A DNA stretch of 59,026 nucleotides from CAZJCK01 sp964544635 (GCA_964544635.1 CAZJCK010000013.1:1-59026), one strand, 5' to 3'. Shown: positions 16,888 through 26,463, counted from the first letter of the stretch. The notes: generated by a model not told the origin, from the letters alone. Translations and numbers: made by a program.

Positions 16888-19305
16888 ATGGCAAAGGTGT
16901 CGAAAGGACAGATTACCAAGACAGCCTGTGTCCACTGTGGTGAACCGTGCGACATCGATGGTATCACGCTGGACGGCAAGGCGTTTTGCTGTAACGGCTG
17001 CAAGACGGTCTGGCAGATCCTCCACGACAACGAATTGGGTGAGTACTATACGCTTGATGAACGGCCGGGCGTAAGGCCGTCCGATACCGGCTTCGACGCC
17101 AAGTTTGCGTATCTCGACGATCCGTCGGTCGTCAATCGCCTGCTTGAATTTTCATCCGCCAGTACCGCCAAGGTTACCTTTTCGATACCGCAGATGCACT
17201 GCAGCTCCTGTATCTGGCTGCTGGAGAATTTGTATGTGCTGAATCATGCGGTCAGCCGGTCGATTGTCGAGTTCCAGCGGCGACGGATCACGGTCACCTA
17301 CAACCCACAGGAGCTGTCGCTGCGGCAGCTTGTTGAACTGCTGGCGTCGCTGGGCTACGAGCCCAACATCAAACTGGCCGAATTGGACAAGACCGGGCCG
17401 GACCGATCGTTCCGCTGGTTGTACGCCCGTCTGGCGCTGGCCGGATTCGTATTCGGCAATGTGATGCTCCTGTCGTTCCCGGAGTACCTCGGGCTGGACT
17501 TTACGGTCGAGCAGTACGGTATCTGGTTCGCCTACCTCAACCTGGCGCTGTCGCTGCCGGTGGTGTTTTTCAGCGCCTGGGATTTCTTTTCCTCGGCGTG
17601 GCGGGGACTGCGGCGCAGGTTCATCAATATCGACCTGCCGATTTCGATCGGTATCCTCATGCTGTTCGGGCGCTCGACCTATGAAATCCTCGTACTGGCC
17701 GAGGCGGGCTATGTCGACTCGCTGGCGGCACTCGTCTTCCTGTTACTGGTGGGGCGGATCTACCAGAAGAAAACGTATCAATCGCTTTCGTTCGAGCGCG
17801 ACTATCGTTCGTTTTTCCCGATCGCGGTCATCCGGCGCAGCAAGACCGGCGACAGTACCGTACCGATCGAAAAGCTCGAGCCGGGCGATCGGATCATGAT
17901 CCGCAACAGTGAAATCGTACCGGCCGACGCCGTCCTGATCGAAGGTAACGGCCATATCGACTACAGCTTTGTGACCGGCGAGGCCGAGCCGGTGCTGGCG
18001 GTGTCGGGTGACAAGATTTTCGCCGGCGGCCGTCAGGTCGGCTCAGCCATCGAGCTGGAAGTTATCAAGCAGCCGTCGCACTCGTACCTCATGCAACTGT
18101 GGAACCAGCAGGACCACGGCTTTTCGGACAAGGAGCAGGAAGCCGAGTTGGTCTCACTGGCCAACCGGCTGGCACGGATCTTCACGCCGGCGATCCTGGC
18201 CCTGGCCCTGGCCGCCGGCCTGTACTGGTGGCTGGAGGATCCGTCGAAAGCAGTCAACGCCGCCACCGCTGTGCTGGTGATCGCCTGCCCCTGTGCCCTG
18301 GCCCTGGCGACGCCGTTCACTCTCGGTACGGCGCAGCGATTAATGGGTCGTAAGAAATTCTTTGTTCGCGACGATGCCACCGTCGAGCGACTCGGACATA
18401 TCGACGAAATCGTCTTCGACAAGACCGGCACCCTCACCCAGTCCGGCGAGAGCAGCATCGAGTTTGTCGGTGACAGTCTCGATGACGATACTGCCGGACT
18501 GATCGGCGCGCTGGCCCGGCAGTCGACCCACCCGCTGTCGCGGCGCATCGCGAGCGTGACACCCGATACTGATCTGACCGTGCACGATTACTACGAAGTG
18601 ACCGGTTCCGGGACATCGGGCATCGTCGAAGGTCGGGAGGTGCGGCTTGGCTCGGCAGGGTTTGTCGGGGCGCAGATCGATCGCTCCAGAGCGACCGAGT
18701 CGCGTGTCTGCATCGCGGTTGACGGCCGTCCGCTTGGCTTCTACCGGGTTGCCAATGTTTACCGGCCCGGTCTCGATACGGCGGTAGCGGCGCTTGGGAA
18801 GTCGTATCGCCTGACACTCATTTCCGGTGACCGCGATGCCGAGGTGGCCAATCTGCGCGAGATTTTCGGTGGCGACGCTGAACTGAAGTTCGAGCAGTTG
18901 CCGCACCAGAAATTGGAGTATGTTCGATCCGAGCGTTTGACCGGCAACCGGGTTCTGATGGTTGGCGATGGTCTCAACGATGCCGGCGCGCTGGCCGAGG
19001 CCACCGTCGGCGTGGCTGTCACCGAGGATTCGGCTGCCTTCACACCGGCCAGTGACGGCATCCTGCAGGCCGAGAACCTGGCGTCGCTGCCGCAGTTCAT
19101 GGCGTTGGCGCGCCGCAGCTTAACGACGATCAAAATCGGTTTTGCACTTTCGATTGCATATAACGTCATCGGTCTGTTCTTTGCGGTGCAAGGAACGCTG
19201 TCGCCGGTCATCGCGGCGGTGTTGATGCCGGCCAGTTCGGTGACGGTGGTGGCGCTGTCGACCCTGTTGACCGCCTGGCAGGCGAAACGTGTGGGAGTGA
19301 TGTAG
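16888..19305 (+). CDS. ccoI: Cu+-type P1B ATPase for cbb3 oxidase assembly (CcoI/FixI)
   Basis: 805 residues. An N-terminal Cys-rich metal-binding segment (CVHCGEPC; FCCNGCKTVW) precedes a heavy-metal-associated domain with MHCSSC near residue 105. Transmembrane helices carry the CPC motif (IACPCALALATP, about residue 465). The ATPase core has TGEAEPV, FDKTGTLTQSGE (phosphorylated Asp near 511) and VGDGLNDAGAL near 693. The fused N-terminal Cys-rich domain and the neighbouring ccoS identify it as the CcoI/FixI branch, which exports Cu+ across the inner membrane for the CuB site. It is first in the operon, and its stop TAG overlaps the GTG start of ccoS by one base. Confidence 0.93.
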   Translation: MAKVSKGQITKTACVHCGEPCDIDGITLDGKAFCCNGCKTVWQILHDNELGEYYTLDERPGVRPSDTGFDAKFAYLDDPSVVNRLLEFSSASTAKVTFSIPQMHCSSCIWLLENLYVLNHAVSRSIVEFQRRRITVTYNPQELSLRQLVELLASLGYEPNIKLAELDKTGPDRSFRWLYARLALAGFVFGNVMLLSFPEYLGLDFTVEQYGIWFAYLNLALSLPVVFFSAWDFFSSAWRGLRRRFINIDLPISIGILMLFGRSTYEILVLAEAGYVDSLAALVFLLLVGRIYQKKTYQSLSFERDYRSFFPIAVIRRSKTGDSTVPIEKLEPGDRIMIRNSEIVPADAVLIEGNGHIDYSFVTGEAEPVLAVSGDKIFAGGRQVGSAIELEVIKQPSHSYLMQLWNQQDHGFSDKEQEAELVSLANRLARIFTPAILALALAAGLYWWLEDPSKAVNAATAVLVIACPCALALATPFTLGTAQRLMGRKKFFVRDDATVERLGHIDEIVFDKTGTLTQSGESSIEFVGDSLDDDTAGLIGALARQSTHPLSRRIASVTPDTDLTVHDYYEVTGSGTSGIVEGREVRLGSAGFVGAQIDRSRATESRVCIAVDGRPLGFYRVANVYRPGLDTAVAALGKSYRLTLISGDRDAEVANLREIFGGDAELKFEQLPHQKLEYVRSERLTGNRVLMVGDGLNDAGALAEATVGVAVTEDSAAFTPASDGILQAENLASLPQFMALARRSLTTIKIGFALSIAYNVIGLFFAVQGTLSPVIAAVLMPASSVTVVALSTLLTAWQAKRVGVM

Positions 19306-19487
19306 TGGAAGTTATCTTTGTCCTCATTGGCGCCTCCATCGTGGTGGCGGCCATTTTTCTCATAGCCTTCTTTTGGGCCCTCAAGAGCGGGCAGTACGAC
19401 GACATGTACACCCCCTCGGTCCGCATCCTGTTCGACAATAAGAAACGCAAAAAGGAAGCACCTGCGCAAAAGCGTTCGGGAGACTAA
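19305..19487 (+). CDS. ccoS: cbb3-type oxidase assembly protein CcoS
   Basis: 60 residues from a GTG that overlaps the ccoI stop. A single membrane helix (VIFVLIGASIVVAAIFLIAF) is followed by the family signature FFWALKSGQYDDMYTPSVRI and a basic tail. CcoS is needed for cofactor (heme/copper) insertion into the catalytic subunit. The size and the position between ccoI and ccoN are typical. Confidence 0.92.
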   Translation: MEVIFVLIGASIVVAAIFLIAFFWALKSGQYDDMYTPSVRILFDNKKRKKEAPAQKRSGD

Positions 19488-19491
19488 ACAT

Positions 19492-21732
19492 ATGGCAGTT
19501 GAGACCTTCTCGTACGACAACAAGATTGTTCGCAACTTCACGATTGCCACCGGTGCCTGGGGTATCGTCGGTATGCTCGTCGGGCTGCTGGCGGCCATCC
19601 AGATGTTCCTGCCGGAAGCAAATTTCGGTATCGGCCACACCACCTTCAGCCGCATCCGGCCGGTCCACACCAACGCCGTCATCTTTGCTTTCGTCGGCAA
19701 CGGTATCTTCACCGCCGTGTACTACTCGCTGCAGCGGCTGTGCAAAGCGCGGATGTACAGCGATCTGCTGTCGAAGCTCCACTTCTGGGGCTGGCAGCTC
19801 ATCATCGTGCTGGCGGCGATCACGCTGACATCGGGGATCACGACAAGTAAGGAGTATGCCGAACTCGAGTGGCCGATCGACATCCTGATCGCGGTCGTCT
19901 GGATCATCTTCGGCTGGAACATGATGGGCACGATCATCAAGCGGCGCGAGAGTCACATGTATGTGGCGACCTGGTTCTACATCGCGACGTGGGCGACCGT
20001 AGCCGTGTTGCACATCGTCAACTCGATCGAGGTCCCGCTCAGCCTGACGAAAAGCTACCCGGTCTATGCCGGCGTGCAGGATGCCCTGGTGCAATGGTGG
20101 TACGGCCACAACGCCGTGGCATTCTTCTTAACCACGCCATACCTCGGCCTGATGTACTACTTCCTGCCGAAGGCCGCCAACCGTCCGATCTTCTCCTATC
20201 GCCTGTCGATTGTCCACTTCTGGTCGCTGATCTTCATTTACATCTGGGCCGGGCCGCACCACCTGCTGTACACGGCGCTGCCGGACTGGGCGCAATCGCT
20301 CGGTATGGTCTTCTCGCTGATGCTGATAGCACCAAGCTGGGGCGGTATGCTCAACGGTCTACTAACGCTGCGCGGGGCGTGGGACAAAGTACGGGAAGAC
20401 CCGGTGCTCAAGTTCATGGTGGTGGCCGTCACTGCCTACGGTATGGCGACATTCGAGGGACCGATGCTGTCGATCAAGTCGGTCAACGCCATTTCACACT
20501 ATACCGACTGGACGATTGCGCATGTCCACGTCGGCGCCCTCGGCTGGAACGGTTTTCTGACATTCGGCATGCTCTACTGGCTGGTGCCGCGACTGTACCA
20601 GACCAAGCTGTTCAGTCGCAAGCTGGCCGAGTATCACTTCTGGATCGGCTTCCTCGGTATTCTCATGTACGCGCTGCCGATGTACTTCGCCGGCGTCACG
20701 CAGAGCCTGATGTGGAAAGAATTTACGCCCGAAGGTTTCCTGCAGTATCCGAACTTTCTTGAGACGGTCATCCAGATCGTGCCCATGTACATTATCCGTG
20801 CAATCGGCGGCTTCCTGTTCATCGTCGGCGTGCTCCTGATGCTGTACAACCTGGTGAAGACCATGAAATCCGGCACGCTGCTTGCCGATGAAGAGGCGCA
20901 GGCGGCGCCATTAACGAACGAAGACGAGCATGACGGTGAACACCCGTACCGGCACCGCTGGCTCGAACGCAAGCCGGTGCTGTTTACGGTGCTCACGACG
21001 ATCGCCATTCTTATCGGCGGTATCGTCGAGTTCGTACCCGCCTTCCTGATCGAATCGAATGTCCCGACGATCAGCAGTGTGAAGCCGTACACACCGCTCG
21101 AGCTGGAAGGACGGGATGTTTATGTCGCGGAGGGCTGCTACAACTGCCACTCGCAGATGGTGCGGCCGTTCCGCTCCGAAACCGAGCGCTACGGTGAGTA
21201 CTCGAAGGCGGGTGAGTTTGTGTACGATCATCCGTTCCAGTGGGGATCGAAACGTACCGGGCCGGATCTGCACCGGGTAGGCGGGAAGTATCCCGACGCC
21301 TGGCATTACAGCCATATGATCGACCCGCGCACGATGTCACCCGGCTCGCTTATGCCGCCCTATCCGTGGCTGGAGGAGGACGGTTTGAACCTCGAGGAGG
21401 TGCCGGCCAAGATCAGGCTGATGCAGTCGCTCGGGGTGCCGTATCCGGAAGGGTATGACGGCGAGGCGGTTGCCGACTTGAAAGAGCAGGCTCGTACAAT
21501 AGCCACCGGATTGGCTGAAGCCAATGTTTTTGAGATCAATGAAACTTCAGACGGGATTACACTGGTGAGAACCGAGGTGGATTCACTCGGAGCAGTGACA
21601 AAGCGAGTCGAGTTTAAACCAGAGACCAAGATGATAGCGTTGATCGCCTATCTCCAGCGCCTGGGCACCGACATCAAGGCGACCGGCGAGGAACAGGCGG
21701 CCCGGGCCACAGCCGCACCGTCAGGAGAGTAG
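19492..21732 (+). CDS. ccoNO: cbb3-type cytochrome c oxidase, fused subunits I and II (CcoNO)
   Basis: 746 residues; the standard CcoN and CcoO are joined in one frame. The CcoN part (to ~475) shows the heme and copper ligands: His59 (RPVHTNAV), His206 (WYGHNAV), His256/257 (AGPHHLLYTALPDW), and His344/346 (IAHVHVGALGWNG). A short linker with acidic residues leads to one membrane helix (FTVLTTIAILIGGIVEFVP) and the CcoO monoheme cytochrome c domain: CYNCHSQMVRPF with Cys549, Cys552 and His553, then RTGPDLHRVGGKYPDAWHY. It reduces O2 to water at high affinity and pumps protons in the inner membrane. The fusion is seen in some FCB-group genomes. ccoQ starts one base after its stop. Confidence 0.94.
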   Translation: MAVETFSYDNKIVRNFTIATGAWGIVGMLVGLLAAIQMFLPEANFGIGHTTFSRIRPVHTNAVIFAFVGNGIFTAVYYSLQRLCKARMYSDLLSKLHFWGWQLIIVLAAITLTSGITTSKEYAELEWPIDILIAVVWIIFGWNMMGTIIKRRESHMYVATWFYIATWATVAVLHIVNSIEVPLSLTKSYPVYAGVQDALVQWWYGHNAVAFFLTTPYLGLMYYFLPKAANRPIFSYRLSIVHFWSLIFIYIWAGPHHLLYTALPDWAQSLGMVFSLMLIAPSWGGMLNGLLTLRGAWDKVREDPVLKFMVVAVTAYGMATFEGPMLSIKSVNAISHYTDWTIAHVHVGALGWNGFLTFGMLYWLVPRLYQTKLFSRKLAEYHFWIGFLGILMYALPMYFAGVTQSLMWKEFTPEGFLQYPNFLETVIQIVPMYIIRAIGGFLFIVGVLLMLYNLVKTMKSGTLLADEEAQAAPLTNEDEHDGEHPYRHRWLERKPVLFTVLTTIAILIGGIVEFVPAFLIESNVPTISSVKPYTPLELEGRDVYVAEGCYNCHSQMVRPFRSETERYGEYSKAGEFVYDHPFQWGSKRTGPDLHRVGGKYPDAWHYSHMIDPRTMSPGSLMPPYPWLEEDGLNLEEVPAKIRLMQSLGVPYPEGYDGEAVADLKEQARTIATGLAEANVFEINETSDGITLVRTEVDSLGAVTKRVEFKPETKMIALIAYLQRLGTDIKATGEEQAARATAAPSGE

Positions 21733-21733
21733 T

Positions 21734-21955
21734 ATGATTAGAGATGTCTTAAGCGCCAGCGGGTTGGAGCTCTGGGCCATGATTGGCCTGGTGATCTTTG
21801 TGGTGGTCTTCATACTTGTCGTCTGGCGGACATGGAAGATGCCGCGGAAGAAGGTCGACGAATACAGTAACCTGCCGCTGGAGGACGATTTCTCCGACAA
21901 GCCGAAGGAGTTTGTCGACTCCGATAAAGAGAATAAAGATGCAGGAGAAAAGTGA
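21734..21955 (+). CDS. ccoQ: cbb3-type oxidase subunit CcoQ-like protein
   Basis: 73 residues with one N-terminal membrane helix (LWAMIGLVIFVVVFILVVW) and an acidic tail. Identity rests on position between ccoNO and ccoP and on the size and topology, since CcoQ is poorly conserved. It starts one base after the ccoNO stop, and its TGA overlaps the ccoP ATG. Confidence 0.8.
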   Translation: MIRDVLSASGLELWAMIGLVIFVVVFILVVWRTWKMPRKKVDEYSNLPLEDDFSDKPKEFVDSDKENKDAGEK

Positions 21956-22638
21956 TGGCTGAATACAACGACGAATTACTTGATCATGAGTATGACGGTA
22001 TCAAGGAGCTGGATAATCAGCTTCCCAGGTGGTGGTTGGGGTTGTTCTATGTCACCATCATATTCTCCGTCGTTTATCTGCTGTACTACCACGTGCTCGG
22101 GATAGGTTACAGCCAGGAAGAACAGTACATGGCGGAGGTTGATCCGACCTATGCCCGGATCGACAGGAACCCCAACACGATACTCGGGGTTCTGCCGACG
22201 TATCGATCCCCGCTGTACAGTCCGCGTCCGGACGTCACCCCCTACTCCCGGCAGAACATCGACCCCGACGCCCTGGCGTTTGTCGTTGAAACGCGCGAGA
22301 CCGATACGGTGACTTACGCCGCCGTCGACGACCCGCAGCGTATCAATCAGGGCCAGGAGATCTTCGTGAAGAACTGTGCGCAGTGTCACGGTAACAACGG
22401 TGAGGGTGGGATCGGTCCGAACCTGACCGACGACTACTGGCTGCATGGCGCCGGCATGTCGGCGGTCGTGAAGTCGGTGAAGTACGGTTATCCGGCGCAG
22501 GGTATGATACCGTGGCGGGGGACACTGTCACCTGAAGAGATCATCGAGGTGTCCAGTTACGTACTCACGCTGCGCGGTACCGATCCGGCGAACCAGAAAG
22601 CACCGCAGGGCGAGCTGGTCACGGAATACCCGGAGTAG
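21955..22638 (+). CDS. ccoP: cbb3-type oxidase subunit CcoP, monoheme form
   Basis: 227 residues; the ATG overlaps the ccoQ stop (TGATG) behind AGGAGAAA. The N-terminus is typical for CcoP (HEYDGIKELDNQLPRWWLGL then a membrane helix). Unlike the usual diheme CcoP of about 300 residues, there is only one heme c motif, CAQCH at 141-145 (NCAQCHGNNGEGGIGPNLTD), with the Met ligand in GYPAQGMIPWRG. Residues ~60-125, where the first cytochrome domain would be, contain no CxxCH. It delivers electrons to CcoNO at the periplasmic face. A real lineage trait is more likely than a deletion, because the frame is clean. Confidence 0.92.
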   Translation: MAEYNDELLDHEYDGIKELDNQLPRWWLGLFYVTIIFSVVYLLYYHVLGIGYSQEEQYMAEVDPTYARIDRNPNTILGVLPTYRSPLYSPRPDVTPYSRQNIDPDALAFVVETRETDTVTYAAVDDPQRINQGQEIFVKNCAQCHGNNGEGGIGPNLTDDYWLHGAGMSAVVKSVKYGYPAQGMIPWRGTLSPEEIIEVSSYVLTLRGTDPANQKAPQGELVTEYPE

Positions 22639-22682
22639 TCGGCGGCACTCGGGCAAGAACGATGTAAGACGCCTGACAAGCT

Positions 22683-24119
22683 ATGACAGAACAGCAGAAC
22701 AATTCGACCGACAAGTTCCGGGACTCGATTGCCACCGCCGACAAGGAAGGCCATCGCATCTGGGTCTTTCCGTCCAAGCCGAAGGGACGGTTGTACAAGG
22801 CGCGTGGTATCCTGTCGGTGTTCCTGCTGGCGTTCTTGTTCGCGGCGCCGTTCATCAAGGTGGGCGGCCATCAGTTTCTGTTGTTCGATATTATCGAGCG
22901 GCGCTTTGTCATCTTTGGCCTGGTCTTCTGGCCGCAGGACTTCTACATTTTCGTTCTCGGCGCCATCACGCTGGCCGTGTTTATCGTTTTGTTTACCGCC
23001 ATCTTTGGACGGTTGTTCTGCGGTTGGATTTGTCCGCAGACGATCTTCATGGAGATGGTCTTCCGTCGCATCGAGTACCGGATCGACGGTGGCCCGGCGC
23101 AACAGAAGAAACTCCGCGCCGCACCATGGGGACCGAAGAAAATCGGCAAACGCGTGGCCAAGCACGGCATCTTCTATGCGATTTCGTTCTTGATAGGCAA
23201 TATCTTTCTGGCGTACATCATCGGCAGCGATGAACTGATCGAGATTATCACCGACCCGCCGAGCGAGCATGTCGCCGGCCTGACAGCGATGATCCTGTTC
23301 AGCCTGGTCTTTTACTGGGTGTTTTCATGGTTCCGCGAGCAGGTCTGTACGATCGTCTGTCCGTACGGGCGATTGCAGGGAGTTCTTATCGACCAAAACA
23401 GCATTGTCGTCGCCTACGATTACCAGCGGGGCGAGCCGCGGGCGCCGATGGCGCGCGGCGACCGGACGCGGACGGCCGGCGATTGTGTCGAGTGCGGCCA
23501 GTGCGTGACAGTCTGCCCGACCGGTATCGACATTCGCAACGGTACCCAGCTCGAGTGCGTGAACTGCACCGCCTGTATCGATGCCTGCAACCGAACGATG
23601 CGACGGGTTGGTTTGCCGGAAGGCCTGATTCGCTATTCGTCGGAGAACGCCATCGCCAGGGGCGAGAGGTTTAAGTTTACGGGGCGCATCGGTATTTACT
23701 CCGGCTTGCTGACCGTGTTGGTAGCGGTGCTGGGTGTGTTGCTGCTCCTGCGTACACCGATCGACGCTACCATTCTCCGCACGCCGGGTACCATGTACCA
23801 AAAGACCGACGAGGGTATCATTCGCAATCTCTACTCGGTAAAAGTGTTTAACAAGACTATGGACCCCAAGCCGGTCGAGTTCCGCCTGGCGGCACCGTCG
23901 GCAGGTTCCATCAGCCTGGTCGGTGGTCAAATCGTGATACCGCCCGACAGTCTCCGAGAGACGGCGCTGTTTGTCGACATTCCGGCCGATCGTGTGTTTT
24001 CCGCTTCGACACTGATCAGTATCGAGGTTGTCAGCGACGGCGAGGTAGTCGAAACGATCCGTACCAGTTTCTCCGGGCCGCAGCCGGATCAGAAAACGGA
24101 AGAAGGAACCTCACGATGA
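22683..24119 (+). CDS. ccoG: cbb3 oxidase accessory 4Fe-4S membrane protein CcoG
   Basis: 478 residues. Several membrane helices frame conserved Cys motifs: FGRLFCGWICPQTIFMEMVF, REQVCTIVCPYGRLQ, and two ferredoxin-type 4Fe-4S clusters (CVECGQCVTVCPTGIDIRNG and CVNCTACIDACN). The C-terminus is an Ig-like periplasmic domain (residues ~360-470). CcoG/RdxA-type proteins are linked to copper reduction during cbb3 assembly. The start at 22683 follows ccoP by 44 bases. Its stop overlaps the ATG of ccoH (ATGA). Confidence 0.93.
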   Translation: MTEQQNNSTDKFRDSIATADKEGHRIWVFPSKPKGRLYKARGILSVFLLAFLFAAPFIKVGGHQFLLFDIIERRFVIFGLVFWPQDFYIFVLGAITLAVFIVLFTAIFGRLFCGWICPQTIFMEMVFRRIEYRIDGGPAQQKKLRAAPWGPKKIGKRVAKHGIFYAISFLIGNIFLAYIIGSDELIEIITDPPSEHVAGLTAMILFSLVFYWVFSWFREQVCTIVCPYGRLQGVLIDQNSIVVAYDYQRGEPRAPMARGDRTRTAGDCVECGQCVTVCPTGIDIRNGTQLECVNCTACIDACNRTMRRVGLPEGLIRYSSENAIARGERFKFTGRIGIYSGLLTVLVAVLGVLLLLRTPIDATILRTPGTMYQKTDEGIIRNLYSVKVFNKTMDPKPVEFRLAAPSAGSISLVGGQIVIPPDSLRETALFVDIPADRVFSASTLISIEVVSDGEVVETIRTSFSGPQPDQKTEEGTSR

Positions 24120-24595
24120 CAGATAAGCAACCAGAGCAAGCCAAAGGAAAATCGGGCTGGGGGGTTGGTATCTTCGTCTTCTACGGCGTGTTCGTGCTGT
24201 TTATACTCGGCCTGGTCGTGTTGACGACCTTTCACAGGCATTCGCTGGTTACCGAAGATTATTATGAAGAAGAGCTGCGCTATCAGGACCAGATCGAGCG
24301 GATGCGCAACGCCAATCAGTTGTCGGCCGGGCTGGATATCAGCTTCGATCGCTCCAACCGCCAGATCGTACTCAACTATCCGCCCGACGCCGTGCTTGGC
24401 GAGCTGAAAGGGACCGTCACCATGTTCCGGCCGTCGGACGCCGACCACGATGTCGTCTACCCGGTGCAGGTTGACCGTGACGGCCGGCAGTACATCCGTA
24501 CGGACAATCTGCTGCGGGGGCTGTGGCGAATGAAAATCGACTGGCAATCGGCCGGCGACGCCTATTATGTTGAAGAAGTCGTGATAATCGAGTAG
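24116..24595 (+). CDS. ccoH: FixH/CcoH family protein
   Basis: 159 residues overlapping ccoG by four bases. One N-terminal membrane helix (GVGIFVFYGVFVLFILGLVV) is followed by HRHSLVTEDYYEEELRYQDQ, a hallmark of FixH/CcoH, and a beta-rich periplasmic domain. It stabilises the cbb3 complex during assembly. Length and place in the operon are standard. Confidence 0.9.
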   Translation: MTDKQPEQAKGKSGWGVGIFVFYGVFVLFILGLVVLTTFHRHSLVTEDYYEEELRYQDQIERMRNANQLSAGLDISFDRSNRQIVLNYPPDAVLGELKGTVTMFRPSDADHDVVYPVQVDRDGRQYIRTDNLLRGLWRMKIDWQSAGDAYYVEEVVIIE

Positions 24596-24600
24596 GACTC

Positions 24601-25368
24601 ATGGAACTCTGGACCGCTTTAGTCATCGGCCTGGCCGGCAGCCTGCATTGTATCGGGATGTGCGGGCCGATCGCCATCGCCCTGCCCGGCACTGCCGAGC
24701 GGAAATGGTATTATGCGACCGGACGGCTGACCTACAACCTCGGCCGCATCGTCACCTACGCCGCCCTCGGTGCGGTCTGCGGACTGGTTGGTCACACCAT
24801 CTTCGTGGCGGGCTACCAGGAGTCACTCTCGATATTCCTCGGCGTGCTCATCCTGCTCGGCCTGTTGCTTCCAAGCAAGTACGGCAAATACATCACCGGT
24901 GCAAAGGTGCATGAGGCGTTGAACTTGCGGCTGCGCAAGGTGTGGGGGAAGCTGATGTCGCGGCATACGATCGGCTCGATGTTTGTCATCGGCCTGTTAA
25001 ACGGTTTCCTGCCATGCGGCCTCGTCTATGTGGCGCTGGCCGGATCGGTTGCAACCGGCAGCGTGCTCGGCGGTGCGGCTTACATGTCGCTGTTCGGACT
25101 GGGGACGATTCCGGTCATGTTCGCCATGTCGCTGTTCGGCACGCTGGTCGGGGTGGGTGTGAAGCGGACGATCAACCGTCTGTTGCCGGTCGGCGTGATT
25201 ATTCTGGCGTCGCTCTTCATTTTGCGCGGTCTGTCGCTGGGGATTCCGTATATCAGCCCGAATCTCGAGATGAAGATGTCGGAGCAGGGGAAAACCGAGG
25301 TGAAGGGCTGTTGCGAGCCGGGAGCGCACGGCGCTCAGCAAGAGCCGGCCGACTCAATAGCGCCCTGA
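24601..25368 (+). CDS. SafE/UreH-like (DsbD-type) membrane protein of cbb3 operons
   Basis: 255 residues, six predicted membrane helices. Conserved thiol-bearing motifs are GSLHCIGMCGPIAIALPG at the N-terminus and LNGFLPCGLVYVALAGS in the middle, as in the sulfite exporter TauE/SafE and cytochrome-biogenesis families. Such genes commonly close cbb3 operons and are thought to handle copper or reductant across the membrane. It starts five bases after ccoH. A soluble C-terminal tail with CCEPG is species-specific. Its 3' end overlaps the converging DUF1858 gene by 15 bases. Confidence 0.85.
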   Translation: MELWTALVIGLAGSLHCIGMCGPIAIALPGTAERKWYYATGRLTYNLGRIVTYAALGAVCGLVGHTIFVAGYQESLSIFLGVLILLGLLLPSKYGKYITGAKVHEALNLRLRKVWGKLMSRHTIGSMFVIGLLNGFLPCGLVYVALAGSVATGSVLGGAAYMSLFGLGTIPVMFAMSLFGTLVGVGVKRTINRLLPVGVIILASLFILRGLSLGIPYISPNLEMKMSEQGKTEVKGCCEPGAHGAQQEPADSIAP

Positions 25369-25596
25369 TCTGTCGCCGCGCTCCTTATCTGCCAACCGCT
25401 CGTTCAGTAACACGACGACTGCGTCGATGGCGGCAGCATCCAGCCCCTTCTTCCGCGCTGCTTCTTCAATTGTTCCCCAAACCGGTTCGCCGCACTGGAC
25501 GCAGACTATCCCATAATCAATCAGAATGCCGGCGGCTTCCGGTAGTACCTCGAGCAGTTCTTCGATTGAGATCTCTTTTGCAATGGTGGTTGGCAT
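25354..25596 (-). CDS. DUF1858-like small protein with CxxC
   Basis: 80 residues. The fold signature is a compact helical DUF1858 domain: ISIEELLEVLPEAAGILIDY, then the CVQCGEPVWGTIEEAARKKG motif with CxxC. Related domains occur in ScdA/RIC-type and hybrid-cluster-associated proteins. The role is not known; redox or metal handling is only an inference from the CxxC motif. It converges on the cbb3 operon and overlaps it by 15 bases, so it is not part of it. Confidence 0.8.
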   Translation of the reverse strand: MPTTIAKEISIEELLEVLPEAAGILIDYGIVCVQCGEPVWGTIEEAARKKGLDAAAIDAVVVLLNERLADKERGDRSGRY

Positions 25597-25761
25597 ACAT
25601 TCAAAGTGGTGGTGCCGCGCTCACTTGTCAAGTGTCCGGAACCCCGGAACGGATCTCCGGTCGCCGGGTGAAAACCAGTGAACGGATTGTCGGGCTGAAG
25701 CGTCGATCATACGGGCACATTCAGTCCCGAATGCTGTTATAGAGCAGGCAACGAGGAGCAT

Positions 25762-26406
25762 ATGAACGTGAAACTACGATTTGGACTGATCGCTGCAGTG
25801 CTGATCGTCTTTGTCGTTGCCCTGTTGGCTGGCGGTCTCGAGATCAGTGTGGTCGGGGCCACCGAGTCGGGTAGGGGCGACCGGGCCGAGCAGGCGGCAG
25901 CAACCGACCAGGAGATAGCCGACATGGAAAAGGCAACATTTGGCGCCGGGTGTTTTTGGGGAGTTGAGGCGGCCTTCCGCCGGGTGAAGGGCGTTGTTCA
26001 GACAGCCGTTGGCTATGCCGGCGGTGATGTCGACAACCCGACGTACCGTGACGTTTGTAACGGCAACACCGGCCACGCCGAGGTGGTGCAGGTCCAATAC
26101 GATCCGGCACAGGTCTCGTACGATGACCTGCTGAAGGTGTTCTGGGAAAATCACGATCCGACCCAGGTCAACCGCCAGGGACCGGATATCGGGTACCAGT
26201 ACCGTACGGTCGTCTTCTACCACAACGAAGATCAGAAGGCCAAAGCAGAAGCATCCAAAAAGCAGCTGGACGACAGTGGTGAGTACAACCGGCCGATCGC
26301 GACCGCGATCGAGCCGGCCCCGTCCTTCTGGATGGCCGAAGATTACCACCAGCAGTACCTCGAGAAGCGCGGCCTGTCGTCATGCGGCGTCACCATTAAG
26401 AACTAG
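25762..26406 (+). CDS. msrA: Exported peptide-methionine (S)-S-oxide reductase MsrA
   Basis: 214 residues. An N-terminal signal or anchor (LRFGLIAAVLIVFVVALLAG) precedes a full MsrA domain with the catalytic KATFGAGCFWGVEAAFRRVK (Cys64), VVQTAVGYAGGDVDNPTYRD, GHAEVVQVQYDP and HDPTQVNRQGPDIGYQYR. A C-terminal Cys208 (SSCGVTIKN) can serve as resolving residue. It reduces S-methionine sulfoxide in envelope proteins, depending on a thiol-disulfide relay that is not encoded nearby. The catalytic cysteine codon is TGT, so this is not a selenoprotein. A hairpin follows. Confidence 0.93.
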   Translation: MNVKLRFGLIAAVLIVFVVALLAGGLEISVVGATESGRGDRAEQAAATDQEIADMEKATFGAGCFWGVEAAFRRVKGVVQTAVGYAGGDVDNPTYRDVCNGNTGHAEVVQVQYDPAQVSYDDLLKVFWENHDPTQVNRQGPDIGYQYRTVVFYHNEDQKAKAEASKKQLDDSGEYNRPIATAIEPAPSFWMAEDYHQQYLEKRGLSSCGVTIKN

Positions 26407-26463
26407 CGCAGTCACTGACCGTCCCGCGCCCGCGGGCCATGGTCAGTCCTCCCATGCAACGAT

